Notes: generated by a model not told the origin, from the sequence alone. A stretch of DNA of 16,483 bases from Chloroflexota bacterium (GCA_026706395.1 JAPOYU010000027.1:1-16483); one strand, 5' to 3'; counted from the stretch's first letter, positions 7,663-15,146 are shown. Numbers and translations: made by a program.

Positions 7663-8607
7663 ATGGTAGAATCGCAAGTGGACAAAGCTTCTGAGGCGCC
7701 AGTGCACGATCTCGGTATAGTCATCGTCAACTGGAATACCAGTGAGTTTCTCCGTCGCTGTCTGGAAACCGTTTTGGCCAGTGAAGGCGACACAGCATTT
7801 CGCACGGTAGTCGTAGATAACGCCTCGGACGACGATAGCGCCGCCATGGTCAAGCGCCTGTACCCTGCGGTTGAACTCATCGCCAACAGCGAAAATCTTG
7901 GCTATCCTCGCGCCAACAACATTGGTCTGCGCCACCTGGGTTATCGGGCGGTTGGCGATGTCGCAGAATCAGCGCCACGCTATGCCCTGCTCCTGAATCC
8001 CGATACCGAATTGCCGCCCACTGCCCTCGACATGATGGTCCGGTTTATGGATTCGCGTCCCGACGTAGGTATTGCCGGCCCCAAACTCGTACTGACGGAT
8101 GGGAGCCTGGATAAAGCCTGCCGCCGCGGCTTCCCCACACCGTTGGTGAGCTTTTATCATTACTCGGGCTTGGCGAAGCTCTTTCCACGGAATCCGCGCT
8201 TCGGGCGTTACAATATGACCTTCGCCGACGAAGACGAGGAACTTGAGGTCGATTCGGTCGTCGGCGCCTATATGCAGATACGTAAATCAGCCATCAAACA
8301 GGTTGGCCTCTTGGATGAATCCTTCTTCATGTATGGCGAGGATCTTGACTGGGCTTTTCGCGTCAAGCAGGCCGGCTACAAGGTATGGTATCATCCTGCC
8401 GTGACCGTTCGCCACATCAAGCGCGCGGCCAGCCGAATGAGCCCCAAGGCGCAATTCGAGTTTTGGCGCGCCATGCTCATTTTCTATCGCAAACACTTCC
8501 GGCGCACGACAGTCTTGCCGATCCATCTGATAATTCTGACCGCGCTCTTGTTTAAGGGAGGTCCCGGCTTATGGCAGGAAATCCGCAATCCGACTCCTAC
8601 ACGGTAA
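7663..8607 (+). CDS. family 2 glycosyltransferase (rhamnosyltransferase-like)
   Basis: Soluble GT-A enzyme of 314 residues using a nucleotide-sugar donor on the cytoplasmic face. The fold motifs are in order: DLGIVIVNWNTSEFLRRCL (16-34), VVVDNASDDDS (49-59), NLGYPRANNIG (78-88), the metal-binding LLNPDTE (110-116), VVGAYMQIRKSAI (199-211), and the acceptor/catalytic GEDLDWAFRVKQAG (225-238) with H245 and H251 after it. A hydrophobic stretch (283-297) near the C-terminus may touch the membrane. This arrangement is common in rhamnosyl- and similar transferases of O-antigen and exopolysaccharide clusters. The ATG at 7663 has no Shine-Dalgarno site; a GTG at 7678 is an alternative start. The end overlaps the next gene by 37 bp. 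Family is certain, sugar unknown. Confidence 0.92.
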   Translation: MVESQVDKASEAPVHDLGIVIVNWNTSEFLRRCLETVLASEGDTAFRTVVVDNASDDDSAAMVKRLYPAVELIANSENLGYPRANNIGLRHLGYRAVGDVAESAPRYALLLNPDTELPPTALDMMVRFMDSRPDVGIAGPKLVLTDGSLDKACRRGFPTPLVSFYHYSGLAKLFPRNPRFGRYNMTFADEDEELEVDSVVGAYMQIRKSAIKQVGLLDESFFMYGEDLDWAFRVKQAGYKVWYHPAVTVRHIKRAASRMSPKAQFEFWRAMLIFYRKHFRRTTVLPIHLIILTALLFKGGPGLWQEIRNPTPTR

Positions 8608-10043
8608 CGCCACGGTCAATACGTCTGAGCAATGATCATCTCAAGGCGATTTCGACCCTGACGCTCCTGATTTCCGACATCATTATGCTTGTAGTCGCCT
8701 TTGTCTTCAGCTACAAAGCGCGCGAAGTCCTGCCGTTTTTCCCCCGGCCCGAAGAGCAGCCCCCGCTGATAACTTACCTACCGACAATCATCCTCCACAG
8801 CGCTACCGTGATCTTGATGTTTTATTTCTCGCAACTGTATCATTTGAAACGCGCGGTGAGCCGCATCGACCAGCTTCGCCGTGTCGTGGGCGTGGTCACG
8901 CTCGGCACATTGCTGGCGAGCGGCAGCCAGGAATTCCTGTTGCAAAATACTACCTTGTACACTCTTTACCCACGGAGCCTGCTCTTTTATGTCTGGTTCT
9001 TCACCCTTATTTTGATGGTGGCAGGGCGAGAACTGCATCGCCGATTCTGGACTCTTATGCGCCGGCGCGGGATTATTCGGGACAATCTGCTTATCGTCGG
9101 CGAAGGCGATATCGCGCACAAGATCACTGACCACGTGCGTACCAGCCCGGAGCTCGGCTACCAGATTGTTGGCATTGTCACAGCGGAAGAGAAGCAGGGT
9201 GATCTGCTAGGCTACCCCTATATCGGCGCATACTACGATATCCCTCGTCTAATTGATGATCAGCAGGTTGAGCAAGTAATCGTCGCCCTTTCCGATTACC
9301 GGCGCGGTGAATTAGTTGATCTGATCAATCTGTGCCAGCGCGGCAAAGTTGATATCAAGGTCTACCCCGATCTGTTTTCATATATGGCGGGTGACCTCAA
9401 TGTTGACGATCTGGGCGGCACACCGCTGTTGACCGTGCGGGATATTGCTCTGCGTGGCTGGAAACTCAGCCTCAAGCGCGCCCTTGACCTCTTCGGCGCT
9501 ACTGTCGGCTTGATCTTGCTTTCGCCCTTCATGCTGGTAACCGCGCTGCTGATTCGTCTGGAATCGAGCGGGTCTGCCTTCTACTGGCAGACCCGCATGG
9601 GCTTGGACGGTCGTCCATTCCCGATGATAAAGTTCCGGTCAATGCGCCAGGACGCGGAGTCCAGCGGGCGCACCTGGACCGTTGAGAATGACGAGCGGGT
9701 GACGCGCTTGGGTCACTATATGCGGCGCAGCAATTGGGACGAGATTCCTCAGCTTATCAACGTCCTCCTTGGGCACATGAGTTTGGTTGGCCCGCGCCCG
9801 GAACGCCCTATGTACGTCCAGCAATTCCGCCGGCAAATCCCGGATTATATGATGCGCCATCGTGAAAAGTCGGGTATGACCGGTTGGGCGCAGATCAACG
9901 GGCTTCGCGGTGATACGTCTATCGCGCAGCGCACCGAAGCGGACCGCTTCTACGTCGAAAACTGGTCCTTCTGGCTTGACATCGTGATCATCATTCGCAC
10001 GATCTGGCAATCGATCACGCGGTCCAATCCCAACGCCTACTAA
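8571..10043 (+). CDS. polyprenyl-phosphate sugar-1-phosphate transferase (WcaJ/CpsE type)
   Basis: Starts a lipid-linked glycan by moving a hexose-1-phosphate from a UDP-sugar to undecaprenyl phosphate at the inner membrane. Of 490 residues, 28-155 hold four N-terminal membrane segments. About 170-290 form a Rossmann-like CoA_binding_3 domain (NLLIVGEGDIAHKI; GTPLLTVRDI). The catalytic bacterial sugar transferase domain follows: KRALDLFGATVGLILLSPF (302-320, re-entrant helix), YWQTRMGLDGRPFPMIKFRSM (338-358), the active-site pair Asp390-Glu391 in DEIPQL, GPRPERP (407-413), and SGMTGWAQINGLRGD (434-448). The Shine-Dalgarno AGGGAGGT (8555-8562) sits 8 nt before ATG 8571, within the GT2 gene. 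No flippase or polymerase gene is present, so the rest of the pathway is elsewhere. Sugar specificity (glucose or galactose) is not readable. Confidence 0.93.
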   Translation: MAGNPQSDSYTVTPRSIRLSNDHLKAISTLTLLISDIIMLVVAFVFSYKAREVLPFFPRPEEQPPLITYLPTIILHSATVILMFYFSQLYHLKRAVSRIDQLRRVVGVVTLGTLLASGSQEFLLQNTTLYTLYPRSLLFYVWFFTLILMVAGRELHRRFWTLMRRRGIIRDNLLIVGEGDIAHKITDHVRTSPELGYQIVGIVTAEEKQGDLLGYPYIGAYYDIPRLIDDQQVEQVIVALSDYRRGELVDLINLCQRGKVDIKVYPDLFSYMAGDLNVDDLGGTPLLTVRDIALRGWKLSLKRALDLFGATVGLILLSPFMLVTALLIRLESSGSAFYWQTRMGLDGRPFPMIKFRSMRQDAESSGRTWTVENDERVTRLGHYMRRSNWDEIPQLINVLLGHMSLVGPRPERPMYVQQFRRQIPDYMMRHREKSGMTGWAQINGLRGDTSIAQRTEADRFYVENWSFWLDIVIIIRTIWQSITRSNPNAY

Positions 10044-10056
10044 CCGGAGCACGGCA

Positions 10057-10389
10057 ATGGATCTCGACACCCTTACCAGAGCCATGTATGACTTTGTGGA
10101 AAGCAATGGTTGGCTCGCTGAAGATTCGCCCAAAAAGCAAACGCGGAGGAATTTAGCGATTTCGCTCGTATTGGAAGCATCCGAAGTGCTCGAGCATTTT
10201 CAATGGCGCGATGAGACTGATCGGCCAGATGAATTGGCGGAGGAACTGGCGGATGTCATGCTCTATCTACTGCAGTTGGCGAGCTTCAGCGGCATAGACC
10301 TGGGCCAAGCCGTAATGGCAAAATTGGACAAAAACTACGCGCGTGACTGGCATGAGCATTCGCAGCGGTCGACTCGCTCCACCCAGTAA
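10057..10389 (+). CDS. MazG-like / dCTPase-type nucleotide pyrophosphohydrolase
   Basis: A small all-alpha enzyme of 110 residues, probably hydrolysing an NTP or dNTP to the monophosphate and pyrophosphate. It has the paired metal-binding motifs of the family: E40-x-x-E43 in VLEASEVLEHFQW, and E63-x-x-D66 in AEELADVMLYLL, 19 residues apart, followed by K91 and Y94 in KLDKNYARD. FQW after the first motif is typical of the RS21-C6/dCTPase branch, so non-canonical or cytosine nucleotides are likely substrates. GGAG (10046-10049) lies 7 nt before the ATG. It starts 13 bp after the sugar transferase, so it is probably co-transcribed; a housecleaning role is more likely than one in glycan synthesis. 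Confidence 0.88.
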   Translation: MDLDTLTRAMYDFVESNGWLAEDSPKKQTRRNLAISLVLEASEVLEHFQWRDETDRPDELAEELADVMLYLLQLASFSGIDLGQAVMAKLDKNYARDWHEHSQRSTRSTQ

Positions 10390-10447
10390 CTGACTTTGCC
10401 CTACGCTACGAAAACTAAATGAACTCGATTGTCCGAGACCCTGCGGC

Positions 10448-10475
10448 TTTATTTCTGCGCTGCCGGCATTATAAT
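10448..10475 (+). promoter_or_regulatory. candidate promoter for proS
   Basis: A perfect TATAAT at 10470-10475 with a weak TTTATT -35 element at 10448-10453 (16-bp spacer). Transcription would start near 10482, giving a GC-rich leader of about 95 nt before proS. I see no T-box sequence in that leader. Confidence 0.5.
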
Positions 10476-10578
10476 ACCTTCCGCTTTGTGAACAGGTCGC
10501 CGGCCGCTTCTTGCGCGCGAGAGCGCCGCTTGTTCAAACTGCGCCGGGGCAGCGAGCCACTGAAGAGGAAATGCTGAA

Positions 10579-12021
10579 ATGTCGGAACAAGCCGTCACCT
10601 CCCAAAGCGAAGACTTCTCGCGCTGGTACAACGAGATTGTCTACCGAGCCGATCTTGCTGCGCCAAGCCCGGTACGCGGCTGCGTCATCATAAAGCCCTA
10701 CGGCTATGAAATTTGGGAGGCGATAAAGTCCGGGCTCGACCGGCGCTTTAAGGCAACCGGGCATCAGAACGCCTATTTTCCCCTATTTATCCCAGAGAGT
10801 TATATCAAGCGTGAAGCGCAGCACGTCGAAGGCTTTAGCCCGGAACTGGCGGTCGTAACGCATGCCGGCGGCAAAGAACTGGAAGAGCCGCTTGTCGTCC
10901 GTCCCACCTCGGAAACGGTCATCGGCGAAGCCTTCAGCGATTGGATACAGTCCTATCGCGATCTGCCGCTGCTGATCAATCAGTGGGCGAATGTCGTGCG
11001 CTGGGAACTGAGAACACGTCCTTTTCTGCGTACAGCGGAATTCCTCTGGCAGGAAGGCCATACCGCCCACGCCACCCATGACGAGGCAGAATCCGAGACC
11101 TTGCAAATGCTTGATATTTATGCTGATTTCGCTGTAAACGATGCCGCCATTCCCGTCATCACGGGGGAAAAAAGCCGGATGGAACGCTTTGCCGGCGCAC
11201 TGCGCACCTACACGATAGAAGCCATGATGCGTGATCGGCGCGCGCTGCAGTCGGGCACCAGTCACAACTTGGGTCAGAACTTTGCCAAAGCCTTTGATAT
11301 CCGTTATCTGACGGAAAACAACAATCAGGAATTATGCTGGACTACCTCCTGGGGTTTGAGCACCCGCATGGTCGGCGCGGTTGTCATGACCCACGGCGAC
11401 GATAAGGGCCTGCGCCTGCCGCCCAAGCTGGCGCCTTATCAAGTTGTTATCGTGCCAATATACAAGCGAGATGCCCAGCGCGCCACGGTCTTGGACACAG
11501 TGGAGCGTTTGCGACAGGCGCTCGATTGCGCCGGTGTTCGTGTACATGTCGATAATAGGGAAGGGCAGTCGCCCGGCTTCAAGTTTAACGACTGGGAGAT
11601 GCGGGGCGTGCCGGTGCGCATGGAAATCGGACCCAAAGACGTGGAAAACAACAACGCCGTGCTGGCGCGGCGAGATGTACTGGGACGTCAAGGCAAACAG
11701 TTCATCTCACAAGACGGTATTCTGGATGCGGTGGAAACGCTGCTCGCCGACATTCAACAGGGTCTGCTGGAAGACGCCCGAGCCTTTCGCGACGCTCATA
11801 TCATGAACGTGTCATCGTATGATGAACTGAGAGGGGTCATCGCAGCAGGTGATTGGGCGCGCGCCCATTGGGATGGCTCAGACGAGGACGAACTTGCCGT
11901 TAAAGACGATACAGGAGCGACGATCCGATGCTTTCCCTTCGAACAGGAAACCAATCAGGGCGAGTGCGTTATGTCCGGGCGGAAGACGGAGCGAGTTGCG
12001 CTCTTGGCGAAGGCCTACTGA
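10579..12021 (+). CDS. proS: prolyl-tRNA synthetase, archaeal/eukaryotic-type (no editing insert)
   Basis: Class IIa enzyme that charges tRNA-Pro with proline in the cytoplasm. Its 480 residues match the short ProS form (Thermus is 477) with no editing insert between motifs 2 and 3. Visible are the RPTSE proline/ATP site (108-112), motif 2 from R141WELRTRPF to EFLWQEGHTAHAT (154-166), motif 3 GAVVMTHGDDKGLRLPP (266-282), an anticodon-binding domain (about 287-400), and the family C-terminus ending in Tyr480. The zinc domain is degenerate: where Thermus has Cys427, Cys432, Cys458 and Cys461, this protein keeps only Cys463 (second loop CVMS); the first Cys pair is replaced by WDGSDEDE. GAGG lies about 9 nt before ATG 10579. 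It has its own promoter and is separate from the upstream envelope genes. Confidence 0.96.
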   Translation: MSEQAVTSQSEDFSRWYNEIVYRADLAAPSPVRGCVIIKPYGYEIWEAIKSGLDRRFKATGHQNAYFPLFIPESYIKREAQHVEGFSPELAVVTHAGGKELEEPLVVRPTSETVIGEAFSDWIQSYRDLPLLINQWANVVRWELRTRPFLRTAEFLWQEGHTAHATHDEAESETLQMLDIYADFAVNDAAIPVITGEKSRMERFAGALRTYTIEAMMRDRRALQSGTSHNLGQNFAKAFDIRYLTENNNQELCWTTSWGLSTRMVGAVVMTHGDDKGLRLPPKLAPYQVVIVPIYKRDAQRATVLDTVERLRQALDCAGVRVHVDNREGQSPGFKFNDWEMRGVPVRMEIGPKDVENNNAVLARRDVLGRQGKQFISQDGILDAVETLLADIQQGLLEDARAFRDAHIMNVSSYDELRGVIAAGDWARAHWDGSDEDELAVKDDTGATIRCFPFEQETNQGECVMSGRKTERVALLAKAY

Positions 12022-12146
12022 TAACTCCGCGTCCAGTCCGGGCCGGATCCAGCTTAATTCATGTTTGGCTTTCTGTTGGTTGTATCGCGCGAATTTGGGC
12101 ATTTTCCTGTACATAGCGGTGTAGAGAAATCAGGGCATTGTGAAAA

Positions 12147-12175
12147 TTGACACAATTAATTTTCTCCTGTAGAAT
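12147..12175 (+). promoter_or_regulatory. near-consensus sigma70-type promoter upstream of the NYN gene
   Basis: TTGACA (12147-12152, perfect), a 17-bp spacer, and TAGAAT (12170-12175). The flanks are AT-rich. Transcription would start near 12182, about 260 nt before the NYN gene. It is the strongest promoter match in the window. Confidence 0.75.
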
Positions 12176-12387
12176 AGATTGGTGGTCGTGAAAATATGTC
12201 TGAAGGTGTGATTTACTGTACCATTTGCCCGGCGTAGACTTGCCTTCCTGTGATTGCTGTTTCGTAGGTCCCCGCGCCGGTCAAAGAGAACTTAGCTACT
12301 TAATCATTCTTGACAGATGTTATGACTTTTCGCCGTAGCATATACCGTAAACAGATTGCCCATGCGAATACATGGAAGTATCTAGTT

Positions 12388-12421
12388 CAGTGCCGCCGCG
12401 CGTTTGCGCTATTCGGCGCTG
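12388..12421 (+). promoter_or_regulatory. hairpin in the leader of the NYN gene
   Basis: The outer arms CAGTGCCG (12388-12395) and CGGCGCTG (12414-12421) pair over 8 bp with one U-G. Inside, GCGC (12398-12401) and GCGC (12406-12409) close a GTTT loop. It ends 19 nt before the ATG and lacks a clean T-run, so it may affect translation or RNA processing more than termination. Confidence 0.45.
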
Positions 12422-12440
12422 TAACTTATTGGACTAAATT

Positions 12441-14588
12441 ATGGCTGCTTACCTGATCGTTGACGTTGACGACTTGCTGAGATTTACATCTCAAAACGGG
12501 ATCGACTTGCATGAATTGGCCGTCGCCTTGCGCGGCAACGCGGCGCTGGCGGCCGGCTTGTTTGATACCAGCAATCTCCGCGCGATCGCCTTCGCGGACT
12601 GGCGCTCATATCCCGTCGAAGAGAATCAGGTCGAGCCGGAGGCTTTGTTCAGGAGTGCCGGCTACGACATTGTCGAGGTCGAAGACCGTACGGCGCTGCC
12701 CGAACGCCTAATGATGAAATACTTCAGTCCTCCTCCCGGGCGTAGTGATGAACTGATTCTGGCAACCACAAAAGCGGATATGCTGCCGCTGATCTGCCAG
12801 ATCCGTGACCTAAGCGAGATGCGCTTGCGCGTTTGGGGCGCGGACGGCAACATCCTGCCCGGCAGCAAGTGTGAAGATGAAATAATCTTTCAGCCCTTTG
12901 AAGCCTTATCGGGAATCCGCATAAAAAACGTCTGGGTCTACATCGATTTCGAAAACATCTCCATAAGCTTGAACGAGCAGGGATTTGTCGTCAATCTGGA
13001 TCATCTGATTGAACGCATGGTCTCGCAGGCGCAAGCGCATGGCAAACTCGTCAAAATGTCCGCCTATGCGCCCTGGGGCCAGCGTGGTGCCTTGCCGCCT
13101 CTGGTGGATGCGTACGGACGAGAGATTGCCGGGGACGCTCCGGCCCGCCTGATGATGGCGAACATCGATCCGGTCTTCCACTTGCCCGGCAAACAAAGCG
13201 CCGATATTCGCATCGCTCGGGATGTACTGACCGACGCTGGCCACCCCGAAGCAGGCGATGTCATCATCTTGGCAACGGGAGACCGTGACTTCAACGACGT
13301 CATCAACCCGCTCTTGCAGCGTAACAAGACTGTCATAGTTTGGGGTGTGCGTGGCAGCACGGGGCGACTGCTGCAGAGCCATCCGTCCTTGCAATTGGAG
13401 TATATTGACGACTTCACTGAGTTGCAGACGCACCAATCGCTGAGCGCTGTCGAGACACAGAAGGATACCGAGAGCTTTATCCCCTCACAGTGGTCCAGTG
13501 TCATCATTCAGTGTTTCCGGCTGTCTCCCCCACAGGCGTCGGCGGAGGTCACCGAGGCCAGTCTCATCCGGCAACTCTTGGAAGCCGGCGACGTCATTTC
13601 GCCTGAACGCGGAGATGATTTGGTCTCTCAGGCGGTCTCTCTGGGCATACTGAAGCAGCAGAGCGCCGGCACGGTTGAGTTGAACCTGCAGCATCCGGTA
13701 GTCGACAAAACGCTCCTTATCGTGAATCGTTTGGTTCGTCGGGTCGCCAACACCTTAAGCACGCGCAATTGGGAATATGTCAATTACGGCTTTCTGTTGA
13801 AGGGCCTGGCAATGGAGCGCGACCTTGACCGACCGGGCATGAACGAAAACGACCAGTGGCGCTCCCACTGGATAGATTGCCTTGTACGCGAGCGGGTGTT
13901 GCAGCGCGATCTCGTGCCGCACCGCCACAACCCTGAGGATCTCGTGCCGGTCATCCGCATACCCATCGTCGGCGAGAATCAGTTTCTGCGCCAGGCGGAA
14001 AAAGAAGCGGCGCTCCTGGAGGACGCCGCGCAAAGCTGGCAGGGCATCCCGCCGCACAAACTCGGCGAGATCGAACCGGAAATTGCGTGCATGGTGATTA
14101 GAATTGTCGTCAGTGTGCAGCAATTCACGAGCTTTCGGAATTTCGCCTGGTGCCCTTTGGGCAGCTTGCATCGCCGATTGCGCGAGTTTGACAGCGGTGT
14201 GATCTTTCAGCACGCAGTGGAATACCTCTTGATCAATGACATGGTCGCCGTCAACGAATATGTCAATCCACGCAGCGACCACAATACGAAGGGCATTGAA
14301 CTCGACGAGAACCATCCCTATGTCGCGGCCTTGCTCGCAGAGCGTGATGAATTCATCCGCGTCTTGCTGGAGATGTATCACAACAACGTCACTATTACTG
14401 AGCCGAGCCTTGGGCAGCATCTGACCGGCGAATGGGATCTGCCGCTTTGGATCTCGACAATGAGAATCGAAAATGTATTGAATCCCTTGCCCGGACGTAC
14501 CGATCAATACAGTCTGTTCCGCACCCATCACTCAGTCAAATTGGTCGCGAACGATGATGTCGATGAGGTGGCTACCGCGAACAGTTAG
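12441..14588 (+). CDS. NYN-domain (PIN-like) putative RNase with tandem NYN and winged-helix-like modules
   Basis: A 715-residue protein, probably a cytoplasmic metal-dependent RNase. Residues about 163-325 form an NYN domain: VYIDFEN (166-172), [11 protein letters not shown] (251-261), ILATGDRDF (276-284) and VIVWGVRGS (298-306), giving acidic residues Asp169, Glu171, Asp255, Asp281 and Asp283. Residues 1-160 look like a second, degenerate copy: LIVDVDD (5-11), [11 protein letters not shown] (103-113) and LRVWGADG (129-136) fall at matching spacings. The C-terminal half (about 365-700) has at least three winged-helix-like repeats, two of them ending in VEL/IEL and HP-x-V. NYN plus helix-turn-helix is known in RNA-processing proteins such as MARF1. 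An in-frame TAA at 12435-12437 makes ATG 12441 the earliest start; no ribosome site is seen. I do not recognise a named gene. Confidence 0.85.
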   Translation: MAAYLIVDVDDLLRFTSQNGIDLHELAVALRGNAALAAGLFDTSNLRAIAFADWRSYPVEENQVEPEALFRSAGYDIVEVEDRTALPERLMMKYFSPPPGRSDELILATTKADMLPLICQIRDLSEMRLRVWGADGNILPGSKCEDEIIFQPFEALSGIRIKNVWVYIDFENISISLNEQGFVVNLDHLIERMVSQAQAHGKLVKMSAYAPWGQRGALPPLVDAYGREIAGDAPARLMMANIDPVFHLPGKQSADIRIARDVLTDAGHPEAGDVIILATGDRDFNDVINPLLQRNKTVIVWGVRGSTGRLLQSHPSLQLEYIDDFTELQTHQSLSAVETQKDTESFIPSQWSSVIIQCFRLSPPQASAEVTEASLIRQLLEAGDVISPERGDDLVSQAVSLGILKQQSAGTVELNLQHPVVDKTLLIVNRLVRRVANTLSTRNWEYVNYGFLLKGLAMERDLDRPGMNENDQWRSHWIDCLVRERVLQRDLVPHRHNPEDLVPVIRIPIVGENQFLRQAEKEAALLEDAAQSWQGIPPHKLGEIEPEIACMVIRIVVSVQQFTSFRNFAWCPLGSLHRRLREFDSGVIFQHAVEYLLINDMVAVNEYVNPRSDHNTKGIELDENHPYVAALLAERDEFIRVLLEMYHNNVTITEPSLGQHLTGEWDLPLWISTMRIENVLNPLPGRTDQYSLFRTHHSVKLVANDDVDEVATANS

Positions 14589-14595
14589 CTCGCAA

Positions 14596-14624
14596 TTGTC
14601 CACCCGCCATTGTGCTGATACAAT
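14596..14624 (+). promoter_or_regulatory. promoter for rpsO
   Basis: TTGTCC (14596-14601), a 17-bp spacer, and TACAAT (14619-14624) with TGA just before it as an extended -10. It lies directly after the NYN stop codon. Transcription would start near 14631, leaving a leader of about 62 nt. Confidence 0.7.
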
Positions 14625-14642
14625 CAGCCCGTTGTTTTGACC

Positions 14643-14666
14643 GACAGGCAACCGGTCCTGCCTGTC
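14643..14666 (+). promoter_or_regulatory. hairpin in the rpsO leader, possible S15 autoregulatory site
   Basis: GACAGGCA (14643-14650) and TGCCTGTC (14659-14666) form a perfect 8-bp stem around an 8-nt loop, 26 nt before the start codon. Ribosomal protein S15 represses its own mRNA through leader structures in several phyla. Whether this stem imitates its rRNA site is inference. Confidence 0.45.
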
Positions 14667-14692
14667 TGGTGGCTAGCGAAGGGACGGAAATC

Positions 14693-14962
14693 ATGCCATT
14701 GGATCGAGCAACAAAAGACCAGATTATCAAAGATTTCGCGCGTGAAGAAGGCGATACCGGCTCACCCGAAGTGCAGATCGCTTTGCTCACCGCTCGTATC
14801 AGCCAATTGACCGAACATCTGAAGATTCACAGCCAAGATGAGCATTCACGCCGCGGGCTGCTCAAGCTGGTTGGTCAGCGCCGCCGTCATCTGCGGTACA
14901 TCTCACGCAAGAAGCCGGAAGTCTATCGTGAATTGCTTCAACGCCTTGGCTTGCGCCGCTAA
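14693..14962 (+). CDS. rpsO: 30S ribosomal protein S15
   Basis: Primary 16S rRNA-binding protein of the small subunit platform. The protein has 89 residues, the standard S15 length. Diagnostic stretches are [17 protein letters not shown] (20-36), [23 protein letters not shown] (39-61, which holds the rRNA-contacting His and Ser residues) and the C-terminus LQRLGLRR. The frame is open further upstream to 14612, but the ATG at 14693 gives the family N-terminus [12 protein letters not shown], and a weak purine-rich site (GGGACGG) lies at 14681-14687. It has its own promoter and is followed by pnp, the conserved bacterial order. Confidence 0.97.
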   Translation: MPLDRATKDQIIKDFAREEGDTGSPEVQIALLTARISQLTEHLKIHSQDEHSRRGLLKLVGQRRRHLRYISRKKPEVYRELLQRLGLRR

Positions 14963-14974
14963 TCGCCGGCGCCC

Positions 14975-15012
14975 GGCTGGACAGCCCCGACTATGAATGC
15001 GGGTAGCCAGCC
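14975..15012 (+). promoter_or_regulatory. stem-loop after rpsO (rpsO-pnp intergenic)
   Basis: GGCTGG (14975-14980) pairs with CCAGCC (15007-15012), and inside it CCCG (14986-14989) pairs with CGGG (15000-15003). The sequence after it (AATTCTAG) is not a T-run, so an RNA processing site or weak attenuator is as likely as a terminator. Confidence 0.45.
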
Positions 15013-15026
15013 AATTCTAGTTCGCA

Positions 15027-15126
15027 GTTGTTTACTGCTCGCAAGCAACCTATCGAATGAAAACGCGTCAACCATGACCGGTGTTCCTGGCGTTTTGCCG
15101 CTGTTCACCGAAACGCTCGGCGCGTT
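15027..15126 (+). promoter_or_regulatory. structured pnp leader with a second hairpin and competing stems
   Basis: GTTGTTT (15027-15033) pairs with AAGCAAC (15043-15049) over 7 bp with one wobble, closing a 9-nt loop. Next, AAAACGC (15060-15066) can pair with GCGTTTT (15090-15096). The same GCGTTT can instead pair with AAACGC (15111-15116), and AACGCG (15062-15067) with CGCGTT (15121-15126). PNPase is known to control its own leader in E. coli through a double-stranded RNA structure; equivalence here is inference. Confidence 0.4.
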
Positions 15127-15146
15127 CCAATGATACGGAGAATTCT

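Larger units (their letters stand above)
12022..12440 (+). other. 419-bp gene-free region: promoter, long leader, hairpin
   Basis: No convincing gene is seen. The first 120 bp contain only a weak hairpin without a T-run, so no clear proS terminator. A near-consensus promoter lies at 12147-12175. Downstream is a leader of about 260 nt holding a 13-codon frame (12196-12237, MSEGVIYCTICPA) without a ribosome site, a lone TTGACA (12310-12315) lacking a well-spaced -10, and a hairpin at 12388-12421. The DNA is more AT-rich than its neighbours between 12100 and 12360. Confidence 0.6.

Noticed and set aside
10390..10578. T-box riboswitch ahead of proS
   Set aside because: No T-box consensus or antiterminator could be found, and the leader from the presumed start is only about 95 nt. 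A short CTCG/CGAG pair near 10424-10437 is too weak for a terminator.
12022..12060. Terminator of proS
   Set aside because: Only a 4-5 bp stem around GGC is possible (TCCG/CGGA) and no T-run follows.
12310..12341. Second promoter before the NYN gene (TTGACA at 12310)
   Set aside because: The nearest -10-like hexamer (TAGCAT, 12336-12341) is 20 bp away, outside the usual spacing.
13755..14531. 258-residue open frame on the - strand, antisense to the NYN gene
   Set aside because: The composition (Arg/His/Asp/Gln rich) is that of a reverse shadow frame, there is no ribosome site, and the + strand frame has clear domain motifs.
14612..14692. Longer N-terminus for S15
   Set aside because: It would make S15 27 residues too long and would run through the leader hairpin; the ATG at 14693 gives the standard 89 residues.
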